Shown piece after piece: positions 19,988 through 28,296 of a stretch of DNA of 63,545 bases; positions within the stretch are counted from its first letter, which is position 1; every line of letters starts with the position of its first letter. The notes under the pieces are model-generated. The model saw only the letters and a program-made list of their open reading frames with translations. It made no database searches and had not been told where the DNA came from. Source of the DNA: DASZKW01 sp035552775. Its GTDB lineage: Bacteria; Actinomycetota; Acidimicrobiia; Acidimicrobiales; Palsa-688. The position numbers and the translations under genes are program-made. The stretch covers positions 1 through 63,545 of the forward strand of contig DASZKW010000089.1 in NCBI GenBank assembly GCA_035552775.1, in the 5' to 3' direction.

Positions 19988-20579
19988 CCCGTCGAAGGGT
20001 GAGCACCCGCTCGGCGTGGCGCTCCTCCTCGAGGAGCTTCTGGCGGGCGTCGAGGAGGTCGAACTGAGTGATGAGCCCGTTTAGGTGGCGACGGTCGGCC
20101 CGGTCGACCACGGGGATGGCTCCTAGGCTCCGCGAGGCCATGCGATCGGCCACCGTGCGAATGATTTCGTCGGGCCGCCGAGAGCTCCGGCCATCCCGAG
20201 CAGCGCCCACACCCGCGATAGAGCCGGCTGGTCGATCCCGGTGGGGAGGTGACCAGCAGGGCACCGGTGGCCAGCCAGGTGCCGGCCAGGGTAGCCATGC
20301 CGGTGCCACCCACGGAGTCCCGGGCCAGGAACCCGAAGACCGAGGAAAGCAACTGGAGGGGGGCGACGAAAACGAGGAGGACCAGTCCCGCCTGGTGGGT
20401 CTCTGCGGTTGGCAGCCAGGCGAGCTGGATGCCGCTCAAGGCGATGGACGCCGCACCCAGGGCGACGAAGCCGAGCGGGAGGGGACTGCGATGGGCCGCA
20501 GCACGATACGGGACATCCGCGCGTTCGCGACGGCGGGATCGCGGACCGGTCCGGCGGTGGGGACGGAAGGTGCGGTCAC
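19911..20579 (-). pseudogene. Remnant: SatP/YaaH-like membrane protein joined to a CBS-domain end
   Basis: Read on the minus strand from GTG 20579, just after the stop of the enolase-like gene. It opens with MTAPSVPTAGPV and RIVLRPIA, then shifts frame to give PLPLGFVALGAASIALSGIQ, LVLLVFVAPLQLLSSVFGFL and GGTGMATLAGTWLATGALLV. This is the membrane core of a GPR1/FUN34/YaaH (acetate permease-like) protein. A second shift passes through QPALSRVWALLGMAGALGG. The sequence then becomes ADRMASRSLGAIPVVDRADR and GLITQFDLLDARQKLLEEE, a CBS domain as found at the end of ClC channels. Two different genes were fused by deletion and both have lost their frame. Confidence 0.72.
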
Positions 20580-20580
20580 G

Positions 20581-21675
20581 TCAGGCCACCCGGTATTCCT
20601 CGGCGTCCACCTGCTTGAACGACAGGCCGTGGCCGGGGGCGGCGCGGTCGGGGGTCATGGTGCCGCCGTTGGGAGGCAGGGTGCCGTCGAAAAGGAGGGT
20701 CTCGATGCGGTGGTGGTCGTGGAAGTACTCGAGGTGGCGCAGATTGGGGACCGACGCGGCGACGTGGGCGTGGAGGTTGGGGGCACAGTGCCCCGAGATC
20801 TGGAGGTGGTGGGCGGCGGCGAGGGCGGCCGCGTGACGCCACACGGTGTAGCCGCCGCAGCGGGTGGCGTCGGCTTGGAGACAGTCGACGGCGCCGGCGT
20901 CGAGCATCCGAGCGAAGTAGTCGGCGGTGTAGCCGTACTCGCCGGCGGCGACCTCGCCGGCGAAACGGCCCCGGACAGTGGCGAGCCCCGCCAAGTCGTC
21001 GGAAGAAACTGGCTCCTCGAACCAGGTAACGTCGAACTGGTCAGCCATGATCCGTCCGAGCCGGATCGCTTGTTTGACCTGGTAGCCGCCGTTGGCGTCC
21101 ACGTACAGCTCCACGTCACCGATCAGCCGGCGCGCCAGCGCGATCCGGTGCAGATCCCGCTCCGAATCCTGTCCCCACGACTCGCCGATCTTGATCTTGA
21201 CCCTCGGCATGCCCCAATCGCCAACCCAGTGGGCCAGCTGGGCGGCGGTGGTTTCGTCGTCGTAGGTGGTGAACCCGCCGCTGCCGTACACCGGCACCGA
21301 TGGGCGGGCCCGGCCGAACAGGTCGGCGAGCGACACTCCAAGTTGGCGCGCACGTAGGTCCCACAGGGCGACATCCACCGCCGAGATGGCGCAGGCGACC
21401 AGCCCGGGTCGGCCCAGATTACGGACCGCTCGAGCCATGTCCTCGGCGAGTTGGGGGATGGCGGCGGGGTCGCCTCCGAGGACCACCGGCTTCAGGTGCT
21501 CGGTGATGACCGTGGCGGCGCCGACTCCGGCGTAGGTGTAGCCGAGGCCGGTGCGGTCACCGTCGGTGACGGTGACGACGACCACGACGGTGGCGTCCCA
21601 GCTGAGGGTGCCGTCGGCTTCGGGCTGGTCGGTGGGGACCTTGTAAGCCCTCGCGGTGACCTCGCTGACCGTCAT
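20581..21675 (-). CDS. Enolase-superfamily dehydratase/racemase (mandelate racemase group)
   Basis: A 364-residue enzyme of the mandelate racemase-type enolase superfamily. An N-terminal capping domain is followed by the barrel with all catalytic positions present: the KxK pair Lys160/Lys162 in RVKIKIG, metal ligands Asp193 (YVDANGG), Glu220 or 221 (WFEEPV) and Glu246 (AAGEYG), Asp269 (CLQADATRCGG) and His296 (ISGHCAPN). A KxK plus His-Asp dyad fits an acid-sugar dehydratase or racemase; the substrate is unknown. The ATG at 21675 overlaps the stop of the GMC oxidoreductase gene (ATGA). The enzyme looks intact although both flanking genes appear decayed. Confidence 0.9.
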   Translation of the reverse strand: MTVSEVTARAYKVPTDQPEADGTLSWDATVVVVVTVTDGDRTGLGYTYAGVGAATVITEHLKPVVLGGDPAAIPQLAEDMARAVRNLGRPGLVACAISAVDVALWDLRARQLGVSLADLFGRARPSVPVYGSGGFTTYDDETTAAQLAHWVGDWGMPRVKIKIGESWGQDSERDLHRIALARRLIGDVELYVDANGGYQVKQAIRLGRIMADQFDVTWFEEPVSSDDLAGLATVRGRFAGEVAAGEYGYTADYFARMLDAGAVDCLQADATRCGGYTVWRHAAALAAAHHLQISGHCAPNLHAHVAASVPNLRHLEYFHDHHRIETLLFDGTLPPNGGTMTPDRAAPGHGLSFKQVDAEEYRVA

Positions 21676-22862
21676 CGTGCCGCTGCGGTGGCTCGAAGGC
21701 CGGTGCGGGACCCGGCGATCAGGCGGTCGGCGCAGCGCGCGGCAAGGGCCATGATGGTCAGTGCGGGGTTCGCCGATCCTTGGGTGGGCAGCACGCTGCC
21801 GTCGCTCAGGTAAAGGTTAGGGACGGCGAAGGTGCGCTGGTTGGCGTCGACGACGCCGTGCAGGTCGTCGGCGGCCATGCGGCAGCCTCCCACGAGGTGG
21901 GCGTAGCGTTCGATGGAATAGCCGGCAACGGCGACCATCCGGGCGCGTTGGAACCGCTCGACGCCGTCACGGAAGTAGGCGACGCCCGTGGTCAGCCCGT
22001 CGGTTGCGACCTCCACCCGCGAAACCATGCAGTCGGCCCTTACTTCCGCGCCGTGGGCGAGGGCGTCAGGGATGTGGGTGACCAGCGGGGAGGCTTTTGC
22101 GTTGACCTTGCAGCCTTGCAGGCAGAAGCCACGGTAGATGCAGTGGGGCCGGTTCCCGAACCGGCCGTTGGCGATGGCCACCGGCCCGACTCGGGCCTCG
22201 AGGCCGATGGCGACGGCGCCGCGGAGGAAGATCCCGCCGTTGCCCCCAACCGGCTGGGGGCTGTAGCGGTAGCTGTGCGGGTCGCCCCACGGCCAGTCCT
22301 GCCCCGACACTGGTAGCTCGTCTTCGATCGCCTGGTAGAAGGGTCTGAGATCGTTGTAATCGATGGGCCAGTCGGCGCCGACACCATCGGCGCTGTAGGT
22401 GCAGAAGTCGGACGGGTGAAAGCGCGGTTCGGTCCAGTACAGGCGGTGGGATCCGGCCTCGTCGCTGACCCAATCGGCGTCGGGATCCCAAAACGGCCCG
22501 GCGTCGAGGGCCACGACGTCGTCGAGGGCGGCCAGCGTGGCTCGCCACGCCTCGGCGTCCTCGGGCATGTCCTCGTACCGCCAACCGTCGGTCTGGCCGA
22601 GGGCGAGGCGGCGGTCGACCAGCAACAACACTGGGACCTTCGGCTCGGCGTCCTGGCCGAGCAGCTGATCAAACAGGGCGTCGGCGCAAGCCTGCTCGGC
22701 CGGGGTGAAGAAACACAGCTCCGGTTGAGGGTCGAGACGGGCCAGGACGACGCCGGCGGTGACATCGTCCCAGCGGTCCACCTCGTCAAGGACGTCGAAG
22801 CCGGGGAACCGTCCGCGCCCGCCCGGGGTGACCGCTTTGGCGTTGGGGGGGCGGAACGGCAT
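21672..22862 (-). pseudogene. GMC oxidoreductase with apparent in-frame internal deletions
   Basis: An uninterrupted 396-codon frame that reads as pieces of a longer gene. Residues 1-~113 resemble the gluconate 2-dehydrogenase subunit 3-like module that precedes GMC oxidoreductases in actinobacteria (FFTPAEQACADALFDQLLGQ, TDGWRYEDMP). Next comes VVALDAGPFWDPDADWVSDE, without the expected FAD-binding GxGxxG strand before it. After LYWTEP the flavin-contact Gly-rich loop is missing and the text resumes at RFHPSDF. After VAVAGYSIE about 200 residues are missing before HLVGGCRMAADDLHGVV and SANPALTIMALAARCADRL. Family members run to ~520 residues or more. All three junctions (near 22521, 22427 and 21906) keep the frame. 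FAD binding should be lost. Confidence 0.7.
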
Positions 22863-23273
22863 TCAGCTCCCCTCCCGTCGCAGGAGCGAGGCCAGCAGGC
22901 CCATGCCGCCGACCAGGCTGGCCAGCGCGGGAGCGAACGCCGGCGGGCCCATCTCCAGGTTGTAGCGCAGGTTCTTGAAGCCCCCCGGCCTGCGGCTGAT
23001 GCCGCGAAGATGCAGAAACGTGCCCTGCATGCCGTTGGCGATGACCACCATCGACGCCGCCGGCAGTACCGTCTTGGCCGCCCGGCGGCTGAACACGGCG
23101 GCGGCGCCGGCCGGGGCCAGGGTGGGAACGATGACGATCGGCCACCACATCATCTTGTTCCCGAAGCTGGCGCTGTCGTGCTCGGTGAATATCTCCCCTG
23201 TCGTGACCAGCGCGCCCGCCGCGGCCAGCCCGGCCAGGGTCCGTTCGAAGCGACCCGTGCGGACGTCGCGCAA
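22863..23273 (-). CDS. Small membrane protein of the GMC oxidoreductase cluster
   Basis: A ~136-residue protein with about four hydrophobic segments (RTLAGLAAAGALVTTGEIF, WWPIVIVPTLAPAGAAAVF, TVLPAASMVVIANGMQGTFL, APALASLVGGMGLLASLL). The stop is immediately followed by the ATG of the GMC gene (TGAATG), so they were co-translated. The only start in frame is a TTG at 23273. Open frame continues ~20 codons upstream with plausible coding sequence but no start codon, so the 5' end may be truncated. The function is unknown; a membrane anchor or quinone-side partner for the dehydrogenase is an inference. Confidence 0.6.
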   Translation of the reverse strand: MRDVRTGRFERTLAGLAAAGALVTTGEIFTEHDSASFGNKMMWWPIVIVPTLAPAGAAAVFSRRAAKTVLPAASMVVIANGMQGTFLHLRGISRRPGGFKNLRYNLEMGPPAFAPALASLVGGMGLLASLLRREGS

Positions 23274-23551
23274 CGCCGGCTCACCACGGGCAGCCCGGCC
23301 GTGACCCGTGTCCGACGGCGCCCGATCATTCGGAGATGGTACCGGGCAGGAACTCCTGCAGCTTCTGCTTCACCCCGTCCTCCTGTTCCCAAAGCCAGTC
23401 GTGGTGAAATTTATCGCTCAGCGACAGAAATGAAACATGTATAGCTCACTCATGGTCGCCACCGCCGCGCTGGTCAGCATCGACCTCGCCGGCCGCCTTC
23501 CCCTCCCGCTAGGTGTCGCCGGGCACGAGGGCTCCACCGTCGTCGTCGGCC
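23274..23551. other. Decayed gap with two short coding-like pieces
   Basis: On the minus strand, 23421-23326 reads LSDKFHHDWLWEQEDGV and KQKLQEFLPGTISE then stop. It is rich in Trp, His and Gln and has no proper start codon, so it looks like the end of a lost gene. On the plus strand, ATG 23452 opens 47 codons (MVATAALVSIDLAGRLPLPL and so on) that run into the convergent propeller gene. Neither can be assigned. The stretch adjoins the decayed GMC region and is probably part of it. Confidence 0.35.
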
Positions 23552-24811
23552 TCAACGGGATGCGACTGCTGCGCCGCCGTCACTGGCGGCCGTGACCGAA
23601 CGGGCGGCGGTCGACTGGTAGCGGTCCGCGTAGGAGTATGGCGGTAGGAGATCCACGCCGTCAGGGTTGTCGAGGAATCCCGGCGCGCTGCCCGAGACCC
23701 CCGTGTGCCCGTACTGCCAGACGATCCGGGAGGTCCGTGGGTCTATGACGATCACCCGGTGGTTGTAGTCGTCGTTGAGCAGGATGTCCCCGTTGGGGAG
23801 GGCCATGGCCAGCGAGGGATGGTCCAGTTCGGCGGGACCGCTGGCCACGTCGTAGCGCCAGATGACCTGGCCGGCGTGGTTGAAGGTCAGCACCTGTCCG
23901 GGGGAGGAGTAGTCGACGGTGAGGTAGCGGTCGGTGCCCACGGCGCTCGAGTCTGACGGGTAGGCGACGCTGGGGAGGCGGGTGGACCAATAGACCTTCC
24001 CGGTGGTGTCGATCTCGTCGACCCAGCTTCCGTTGATCTCGGTGACGAGGAAGTGTCCGTTCGGCATGGGGAATACGCCGTTGGGGCTGCCGTAACGTTG
24101 CGGGGGGTCGTGGGTGCATGAACCGATCCGGCCTTCCTGCCAGGTCGGCGCGTAGGCGCCGTAAGGGATCACGATGAGGCGGCAGTTCTTGATGTCGGCC
24201 GACATCACGGTGCCGTCACGCAGGATCATCGCATCGTCGGGGTTCCACAGGTAGTTCGGTGCAGACCCTGAAACACCGGGGTGCCCGTAGCGCCAGACGA
24301 TGCGACGCGTGGCGACATCGATCACAGTGATGGCGAAGTCGTCTTCCTGGGTGGCTATGACGTAGCGGCCGTCGGGCGAGAAGAACGCGTCGTCGGGGAT
24401 CTTGAAGGTTTGGCCCGGGGCAAGGTCGCCGGGGCCCGGCCAGGTCCACCGAACGCGGCCCTGGGGGTCGACGATCACAAGTCGGTTGTTGAGCTTGTCG
24501 GCGATCACGATGGGCCCGGGGAGCACCGAGGGATCGGAACCAGCCGCCAAGTAACCGGGCATCCCGGCACTGGTCGGGGACAGGTATGAAGACGGGGGAC
24601 GGCCGGGATTGTCGGCAGGGGGCAACCGCTTCGGCATCTGCTGTGGCAGGTAGCGAGTGCTCGTGCCGATCGCGCCGGTCGTGTGCCTGGCGCCGCTGGA
24701 CGGGTAGAGACCGATCGCGACCAGGACCACGGCGACCACGGCGGCGAGGGCGACGCGCCTGCGGTGCCGATAGGTTTTCTTTTCCCCTGCCCCTAGTGCC
24801 GCGGAGGCCAA
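23552..24811 (-). CDS. Membrane-anchored beta-propeller protein (PQQ/NHL-like)
   Basis: A 419-residue protein. One membrane anchor near the N-terminus (RVALAAVVAVVLVAIGLYP) leaves the rest outside the cell. The exported part is a beta-propeller with repeated blades: RLVIVDPQGRVRWTWPGPG, TVIDVATRRIVWRYGHPGVS, EIDTTGKVYWSTRLP, VLTFNHAGQVIWRYD and VIVIDPRTSRIVWQYGHTGV. The motif GHxGVSGSAP occurs twice. No catalytic residues are recognisable; such proteins often act as binding or scaffold proteins. The start appears to be TTG 24811, which is uncertain. It follows a TetR gene on the same strand (31-base gap) and may share its transcript. Confidence 0.75.
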   Translation of the reverse strand: MASAALGAGEKKTYRHRRRVALAAVVAVVLVAIGLYPSSGARHTTGAIGTSTRYLPQQMPKRLPPADNPGRPPSSYLSPTSAGMPGYLAAGSDPSVLPGPIVIADKLNNRLVIVDPQGRVRWTWPGPGDLAPGQTFKIPDDAFFSPDGRYVIATQEDDFAITVIDVATRRIVWRYGHPGVSGSAPNYLWNPDDAMILRDGTVMSADIKNCRLIVIPYGAYAPTWQEGRIGSCTHDPPQRYGSPNGVFPMPNGHFLVTEINGSWVDEIDTTGKVYWSTRLPSVAYPSDSSAVGTDRYLTVDYSSPGQVLTFNHAGQVIWRYDVASGPAELDHPSLAMALPNGDILLNDDYNHRVIVIDPRTSRIVWQYGHTGVSGSAPGFLDNPDGVDLLPPYSYADRYQSTAARSVTAASDGGAAVASR

Positions 24812-24842
24812 GCTGCGTGGGTGACGGTCTGGCTGGTGCGGG

Positions 24843-25565
24843 TCACCGGCATTTCGTCATGGCAGCGTCCACGACAGCCCGGCTGGGCGGATTGTTGAGG
24901 GGCGTCCACCCGGCACGATCGGCGATCAGGCCGTCGAGGATCAGGACCATGTATCGCTGCCACAGTTCGGGATCGTTCACACCCACGTAGTCGGACACCG
25001 CCCCGAGCATCGTGACCAGCATCGGTACGTCGTTGACGACCACGTCCGGCCGCAGCTTCCCAGCCGCCTGGGCTCGCTCGATGATGTCAGTCAGGATCGG
25101 GGTCACGGCCTCGCGGGTCCTGGCCGCTCCCGCGCACGGGCGGTCGCTGTGCAACAAGACGTCGCGCAGTCCGCGGTTGCGCATCTGCCACTCGAGCGCC
25201 CGCCCCACGAAGTGGACAAAGCCTTCCCAGGCGTCATCGAACGTCGCCGCCTCCCGAGCCAGCACCAGCATATTTTCTATCTTGTCCTCGAACAGGGCGT
25301 CGACCAGCGCGTCCTTGTTGGGGAAACGGCGGTACACGGTCCCCACTCCGACCCCGGCCGCGTGCGCCACGTCGTCGAGCGAGGCATCGAGGCCACGCTC
25401 GGCGAACACCTGGGCCGCTGCCGCCAGCACCCGCTGACGGTTGCGGGCGGCGTCGGCCCTCAGCGTGCGCTCGGCCGGTCCCATGTCGGTCGACGCGACC
25501 ACGGCGGCGTCAGCCGAGTAGGGCGGCGCCATCGACTCGCTCTCGGTACTGATCGGCTCGTTCAC
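24843..25565 (-). CDS. TetR-family repressor next to the second DHA2 pump
   Basis: A 240-residue TetR regulator with an acidic, Ser-rich N-terminal extension of ~35 residues. The HTH is RVLAAAAQVFAERGLDASLD followed by AAGVGVGTVYRRFPNKDALV. The C-terminal part contains the helices found in transporter-linked TetR proteins. The start is GTG 25565. The gene is divergent from the DHA2 pump at 25692, and the 126-base gap carries two perfect inverted repeats. It probably represses both directions until a toxic ligand is present. Confidence 0.9.
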   Translation of the reverse strand: MNEPISTESESMAPPYSADAAVVASTDMGPAERTLRADAARNRQRVLAAAAQVFAERGLDASLDDVAHAAGVGVGTVYRRFPNKDALVDALFEDKIENMLVLAREAATFDDAWEGFVHFVGRALEWQMRNRGLRDVLLHSDRPCAGAARTREAVTPILTDIIERAQAAGKLRPDVVVNDVPMLVTMLGAVSDYVGVNDPELWQRYMVLILDGLIADRAGWTPLNNPPSRAVVDAAMTKCR

Positions 25566-25590
25566 GGAATGTTCATCCTAGATCGACGTT

Positions 25591-25653
25591 GATGTGGAGG
25601 TATCACCTCCACATCCCGCTACAGTGAACATCATAACCGGAGACCAGGTCTCC
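25591..25653. promoter_or_regulatory. Divergent promoter region with two perfect inverted repeats
   Basis: An 11-bp arm GATGTGGAGGT at 25591-25601 is repeated inverted at 25605-25615 around a 3-base centre. A second perfect repeat, GGAGACC-A-GGTCTCC, is at 25639-25653. Both lie between the divergent tetR and efflux-pump starts. GTGGAGG-type half-sites recur near 25674 (CCTCCAC). They are good candidates for the TetR operator and differ from the GTACCG palindromes of the first pump operon, so the two repressors should not cross-regulate. Confidence 0.72.
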
Positions 25654-25691
25654 ACCTGTGATATTCCCTCCACAGCCGAAGGAGACAACCC

Positions 25692-27227
25692 ATGGCAAGC
25701 CAAGTGATCGAGCCCCCGGCATCAACGCTGCCGGGGGCACCTGCCCAGCACGACCGGCGATGGCTGGCCCTGGCCGTGCTCGGCCTGGCGCAACTCATGG
25801 TGGTGCTCGACGCCACCATCGTCAACATCGCTTTGCCGACGGCGCAGCACGCTCTCGGCTTCTCCAATGCCGACCGCCAGTGGATCGTGACCGGCTACGC
25901 CTTGTCCTTCGGCAGCCTGTTGCTGCTCGGGGGCAGGCTCTCGGACATGATCGGCCGCAAGCGGGCCCTCATGATCGGCCTGGCCGGGTTCGCTGTTGCG
26001 TCGGCCGTCGGTGGCTTCTCGACCAGCTTCGCCATGCTGCTGTTCGCCCGGGTGCTCCAGGGCGCCTTCGGAGCCTTGCTCGCGCCGGCCGCGCTGGCCA
26101 TGTTGACCACCACCTTCGTCGATCCCGCCGAGCGTGGACGGGCGTTCGGCATCTACGGTGCCATCGCCGGTGGTGGCGGCGCCATCGGCCTGCTGCTCGG
26201 AGGCGTCCTCACCTCCTACGCATCGTGGCGCTGGACGCTGTTCGTCAACTTGGCGATCGGCGCGATCGCCATCATCGGGGCCGCCGAGTTGCTGTCCAAC
26301 AGCCGGGCCACCACGCGGCCCCATCTGGACATCCCCGGCGTGCTAACTGCCACCGTCGGCCTGTTCGCGCTCGTCTTCGGGTTTTCCCACGCCGAGACCA
26401 CCTCGTGGGGTGACACCTACACCGTCGCCAGCCTGGTCATCGCCGCCGTCCTGCTCGCCGTGTTCGTGGCCATCGAGCGACGCGTCTCCCAGCCGCTCCT
26501 CCCGCTGCGCATCGTGATCGACCGCAACCGGGGAGGTGCCTTCATCGCCATGTTCGTCGCCGGGTCGGCGATGTTCGGCACCTTCTTGTTCCTCACCTAT
26601 TACATGCAGGGCACCCTCGGCTACTCCCCGGTCGTGACCGGCTTCGCCTACCTGCCGATGATCGCCGCGCTCGTGGGCTCCGCCCAGGTCGCCACCAACG
26701 TCCTGCTCCCCCGCTTCGGGCCGAAGTTCATGGTGGCCGTCGGCATGGTGATGGCGGGGGTGTCCATGGTCATCCTGACCAGTACCGGACTGCACTCGAG
26801 CTACGTGACGGCGATCCTGCCGGCGCTGGTCATCCTCGGCCTCGGGTTCGGGCTCATCATGGCCCCCTCCATGAGCGTCGCCACCGTCGGGGTGCCCAGT
26901 GATGCAGGCATCGCCTCGGCAATGGTCAACACGACCCAGCAGGTCGGCGGCTCGGTCGGTACGTCGCTGCTCAACACCCTCGGTGCCAGTGCTGTCACCG
27001 CCTACGCACTGGCTCACCACGCCACTGCGACCACGGCTGCCTCGGTGCAGGCGCAGGCCACCTTGCACGGCTACCACGTCGTGTTCAGCTATGCCGCCAT
27101 CGTGCTGGTGGTGGGGGCGGTCGTCGTCGGGCTGTTGCTGCGGCGGGGGCCCACGGCGTTGCCGGCGGGGGCGGCCGACGGCGCAGAGGACGCCGCTGGA
27201 GCCGAGCCCGTGCTCGTGACCACCTGA
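25692..27227 (+). CDS. DHA2-family multidrug efflux transporter (MFS), second copy
   Basis: A 511-residue, 14-span proton-driven efflux pump of the EmrB/QacA type. Clear motifs are LAQLMVVLDATIVNIALPTA (span 1), GGRLSDMIGRKRAL (motif A), GAIAGGGGAIGLLLGGVL (motif C) and MVNTTQQVGGSVGTSLLNTL. GGAGA lies 8 bases before ATG 25692. The divergent TetR gene and its palindromes point to ligand-induced expression. It is strongly similar over its full length to the pump at 15958-17442, though the gene orders differ (divergent here, co-directional there). Confidence 0.94.
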   Translation: MASQVIEPPASTLPGAPAQHDRRWLALAVLGLAQLMVVLDATIVNIALPTAQHALGFSNADRQWIVTGYALSFGSLLLLGGRLSDMIGRKRALMIGLAGFAVASAVGGFSTSFAMLLFARVLQGAFGALLAPAALAMLTTTFVDPAERGRAFGIYGAIAGGGGAIGLLLGGVLTSYASWRWTLFVNLAIGAIAIIGAAELLSNSRATTRPHLDIPGVLTATVGLFALVFGFSHAETTSWGDTYTVASLVIAAVLLAVFVAIERRVSQPLLPLRIVIDRNRGGAFIAMFVAGSAMFGTFLFLTYYMQGTLGYSPVVTGFAYLPMIAALVGSAQVATNVLLPRFGPKFMVAVGMVMAGVSMVILTSTGLHSSYVTAILPALVILGLGFGLIMAPSMSVATVGVPSDAGIASAMVNTTQQVGGSVGTSLLNTLGASAVTAYALAHHATATTAASVQAQATLHGYHVVFSYAAIVLVVGAVVVGLLLRRGPTALPAGAADGAEDAAGAEPVLVTT

Positions 27228-27324
27228 GTCGTGTTCGTCGAGCACAACGTCGCCTACCTGCGTTCGGTGGGACCTTCACGGGGAGAGCCGCCTCGGGCTC
27301 CCGCCCCGACACTCGGCGGTCCTT

Positions 27325-28248
27325 TCAGCCAGCCAGCAACCGCCGTCCGTCGGCGGTGAGCACGAACCGCTCGGGGGCCTCCGTCATGGAGCGGGCCAGC
27401 AGCACCGCCGTCGGGCTCAAAGTACGGGACCCGTGGACGACCAGGTGCCATGGCCGGTCGAGCGGCGTCCCCGGACAGCTCCAGATCGCGATGGTGCCAT
27501 TGGCCAGGCTGTCGGCCACGGCGTCGCGTGATATGAGGGCGATGCCCAAGCCCGCGGCCACGGCCTGTTCGACCGCACCGTTGGAGCCCATGATCATCGT
27601 CTGCGGTTCGATGCCGAGATCAGCCAGCAGATCGTCGGTGGCGTCGCGGGTCCCCGACCCGGCTTCACGCAACAACCAGGTCTCGCGACCCAGGGCGCCA
27701 ACGGTCACCGACCGGGGCGCGCCTCCCTTCTGGATGGGTGGCCCGACCACGACCAAGCGGTTGGGTGCCTTGGCAAGCACCCTCGCCAGCGCCGATCCTG
27801 GAGGGCGCCCCGCGATGACCAGGTCGGCCGAGTGCTCGTGGAGGGCCTCCCAGACGGTCGCCCGGTTGCCGACCTGGACCGACACCTTGGCGTGGGGATG
27901 CTCGCGGCGGAACACGGCCAGCAACGGGGGCAACAAGCGCTCGGCCGCGGTTGTCACGGTCACCACATGGACCCCGCCCTGGCCTGGCGCCTCGACGCTC
28001 TGCGCGCTGCGCACGGCCTGGTCCAGCAGCCCGAGGCTCTGGCGCACCATGGCCGCGAAGGCAGCACCAGCCGCCGTCACCCGCATCCCCCGCCCATGGC
28101 GTGCCACCAACGCAACACCGAGCTCGCGTTCGAGACTGGACACGGCGGCCGAAACCGCAGGCTGGGAAATGACCAGGCGTTCAGCCGCGACACGCATCGA
28201 CGCCGTCTCGGCGACCGCCAGGAAGGTGCGCAGCTGCGTCAAGGTCAC
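27325..28248 (-). CDS. cbbR: LysR-type regulator, probable CbbR
   Basis: A 307-residue LysR-type regulator: N-terminal winged HTH (LTQLRTFLAVAETASMRVAA, LVISQPAVSAAVSSLERELG) followed by a periplasmic-binding-like sensor domain (VEQAVAAGLGIALISRDAVA). It lies 48 bases downstream of cbbX on the same strand, which suggests it controls the RuBisCO operon in response to a metabolite such as NADPH or a Calvin-cycle intermediate. Usually cbbR is divergent from cbbL; here it trails the operon. The start is GTG 28248. A CTAAC/GTTAG inverted repeat lies just upstream. The symbol rests on position and family, not on a unique motif. Confidence 0.75.
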   Translation of the reverse strand: MTLTQLRTFLAVAETASMRVAAERLVISQPAVSAAVSSLERELGVALVARHGRGMRVTAAGAAFAAMVRQSLGLLDQAVRSAQSVEAPGQGGVHVVTVTTAAERLLPPLLAVFRREHPHAKVSVQVGNRATVWEALHEHSADLVIAGRPPGSALARVLAKAPNRLVVVGPPIQKGGAPRSVTVGALGRETWLLREAGSGTRDATDDLLADLGIEPQTMIMGSNGAVEQAVAAGLGIALISRDAVADSLANGTIAIWSCPGTPLDRPWHLVVHGSRTLSPTAVLLARSMTEAPERFVLTADGRRLLAG

Positions 28249-28260
28249 GGAGGCGCAAAC

Positions 28261-28274
28261 CTAACGATTGTTAG
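28261..28274. promoter_or_regulatory. Inverted repeat before the LysR gene
   Basis: The sequence CTAAC-GATT-GTTAG lies 13 bases upstream of the LysR start codon, in the 48-base gap after cbbX. It contains the T-N11-A pattern of LysR-type binding sites and is AT-rich against a GC-rich background. Autoregulation of cbbR through this site is the simplest reading. Confidence 0.5.
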
Positions 28275-28296
28275 CGCGTTGGCGCACCCGATGACC

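Noticed and set aside
19744..20439. Intact 231-residue membrane protein on the minus strand
   Set aside because: Only its first ~75 residues look like a membrane protein; the rest is Arg/Pro-rich shadow after a frameshift, so it is treated as part of the remnant.
25591..25653. Insertion-sequence ends
   Set aside because: The palindromes have no transposase nearby and no target duplication, and they fit a divergent tetR operator position.
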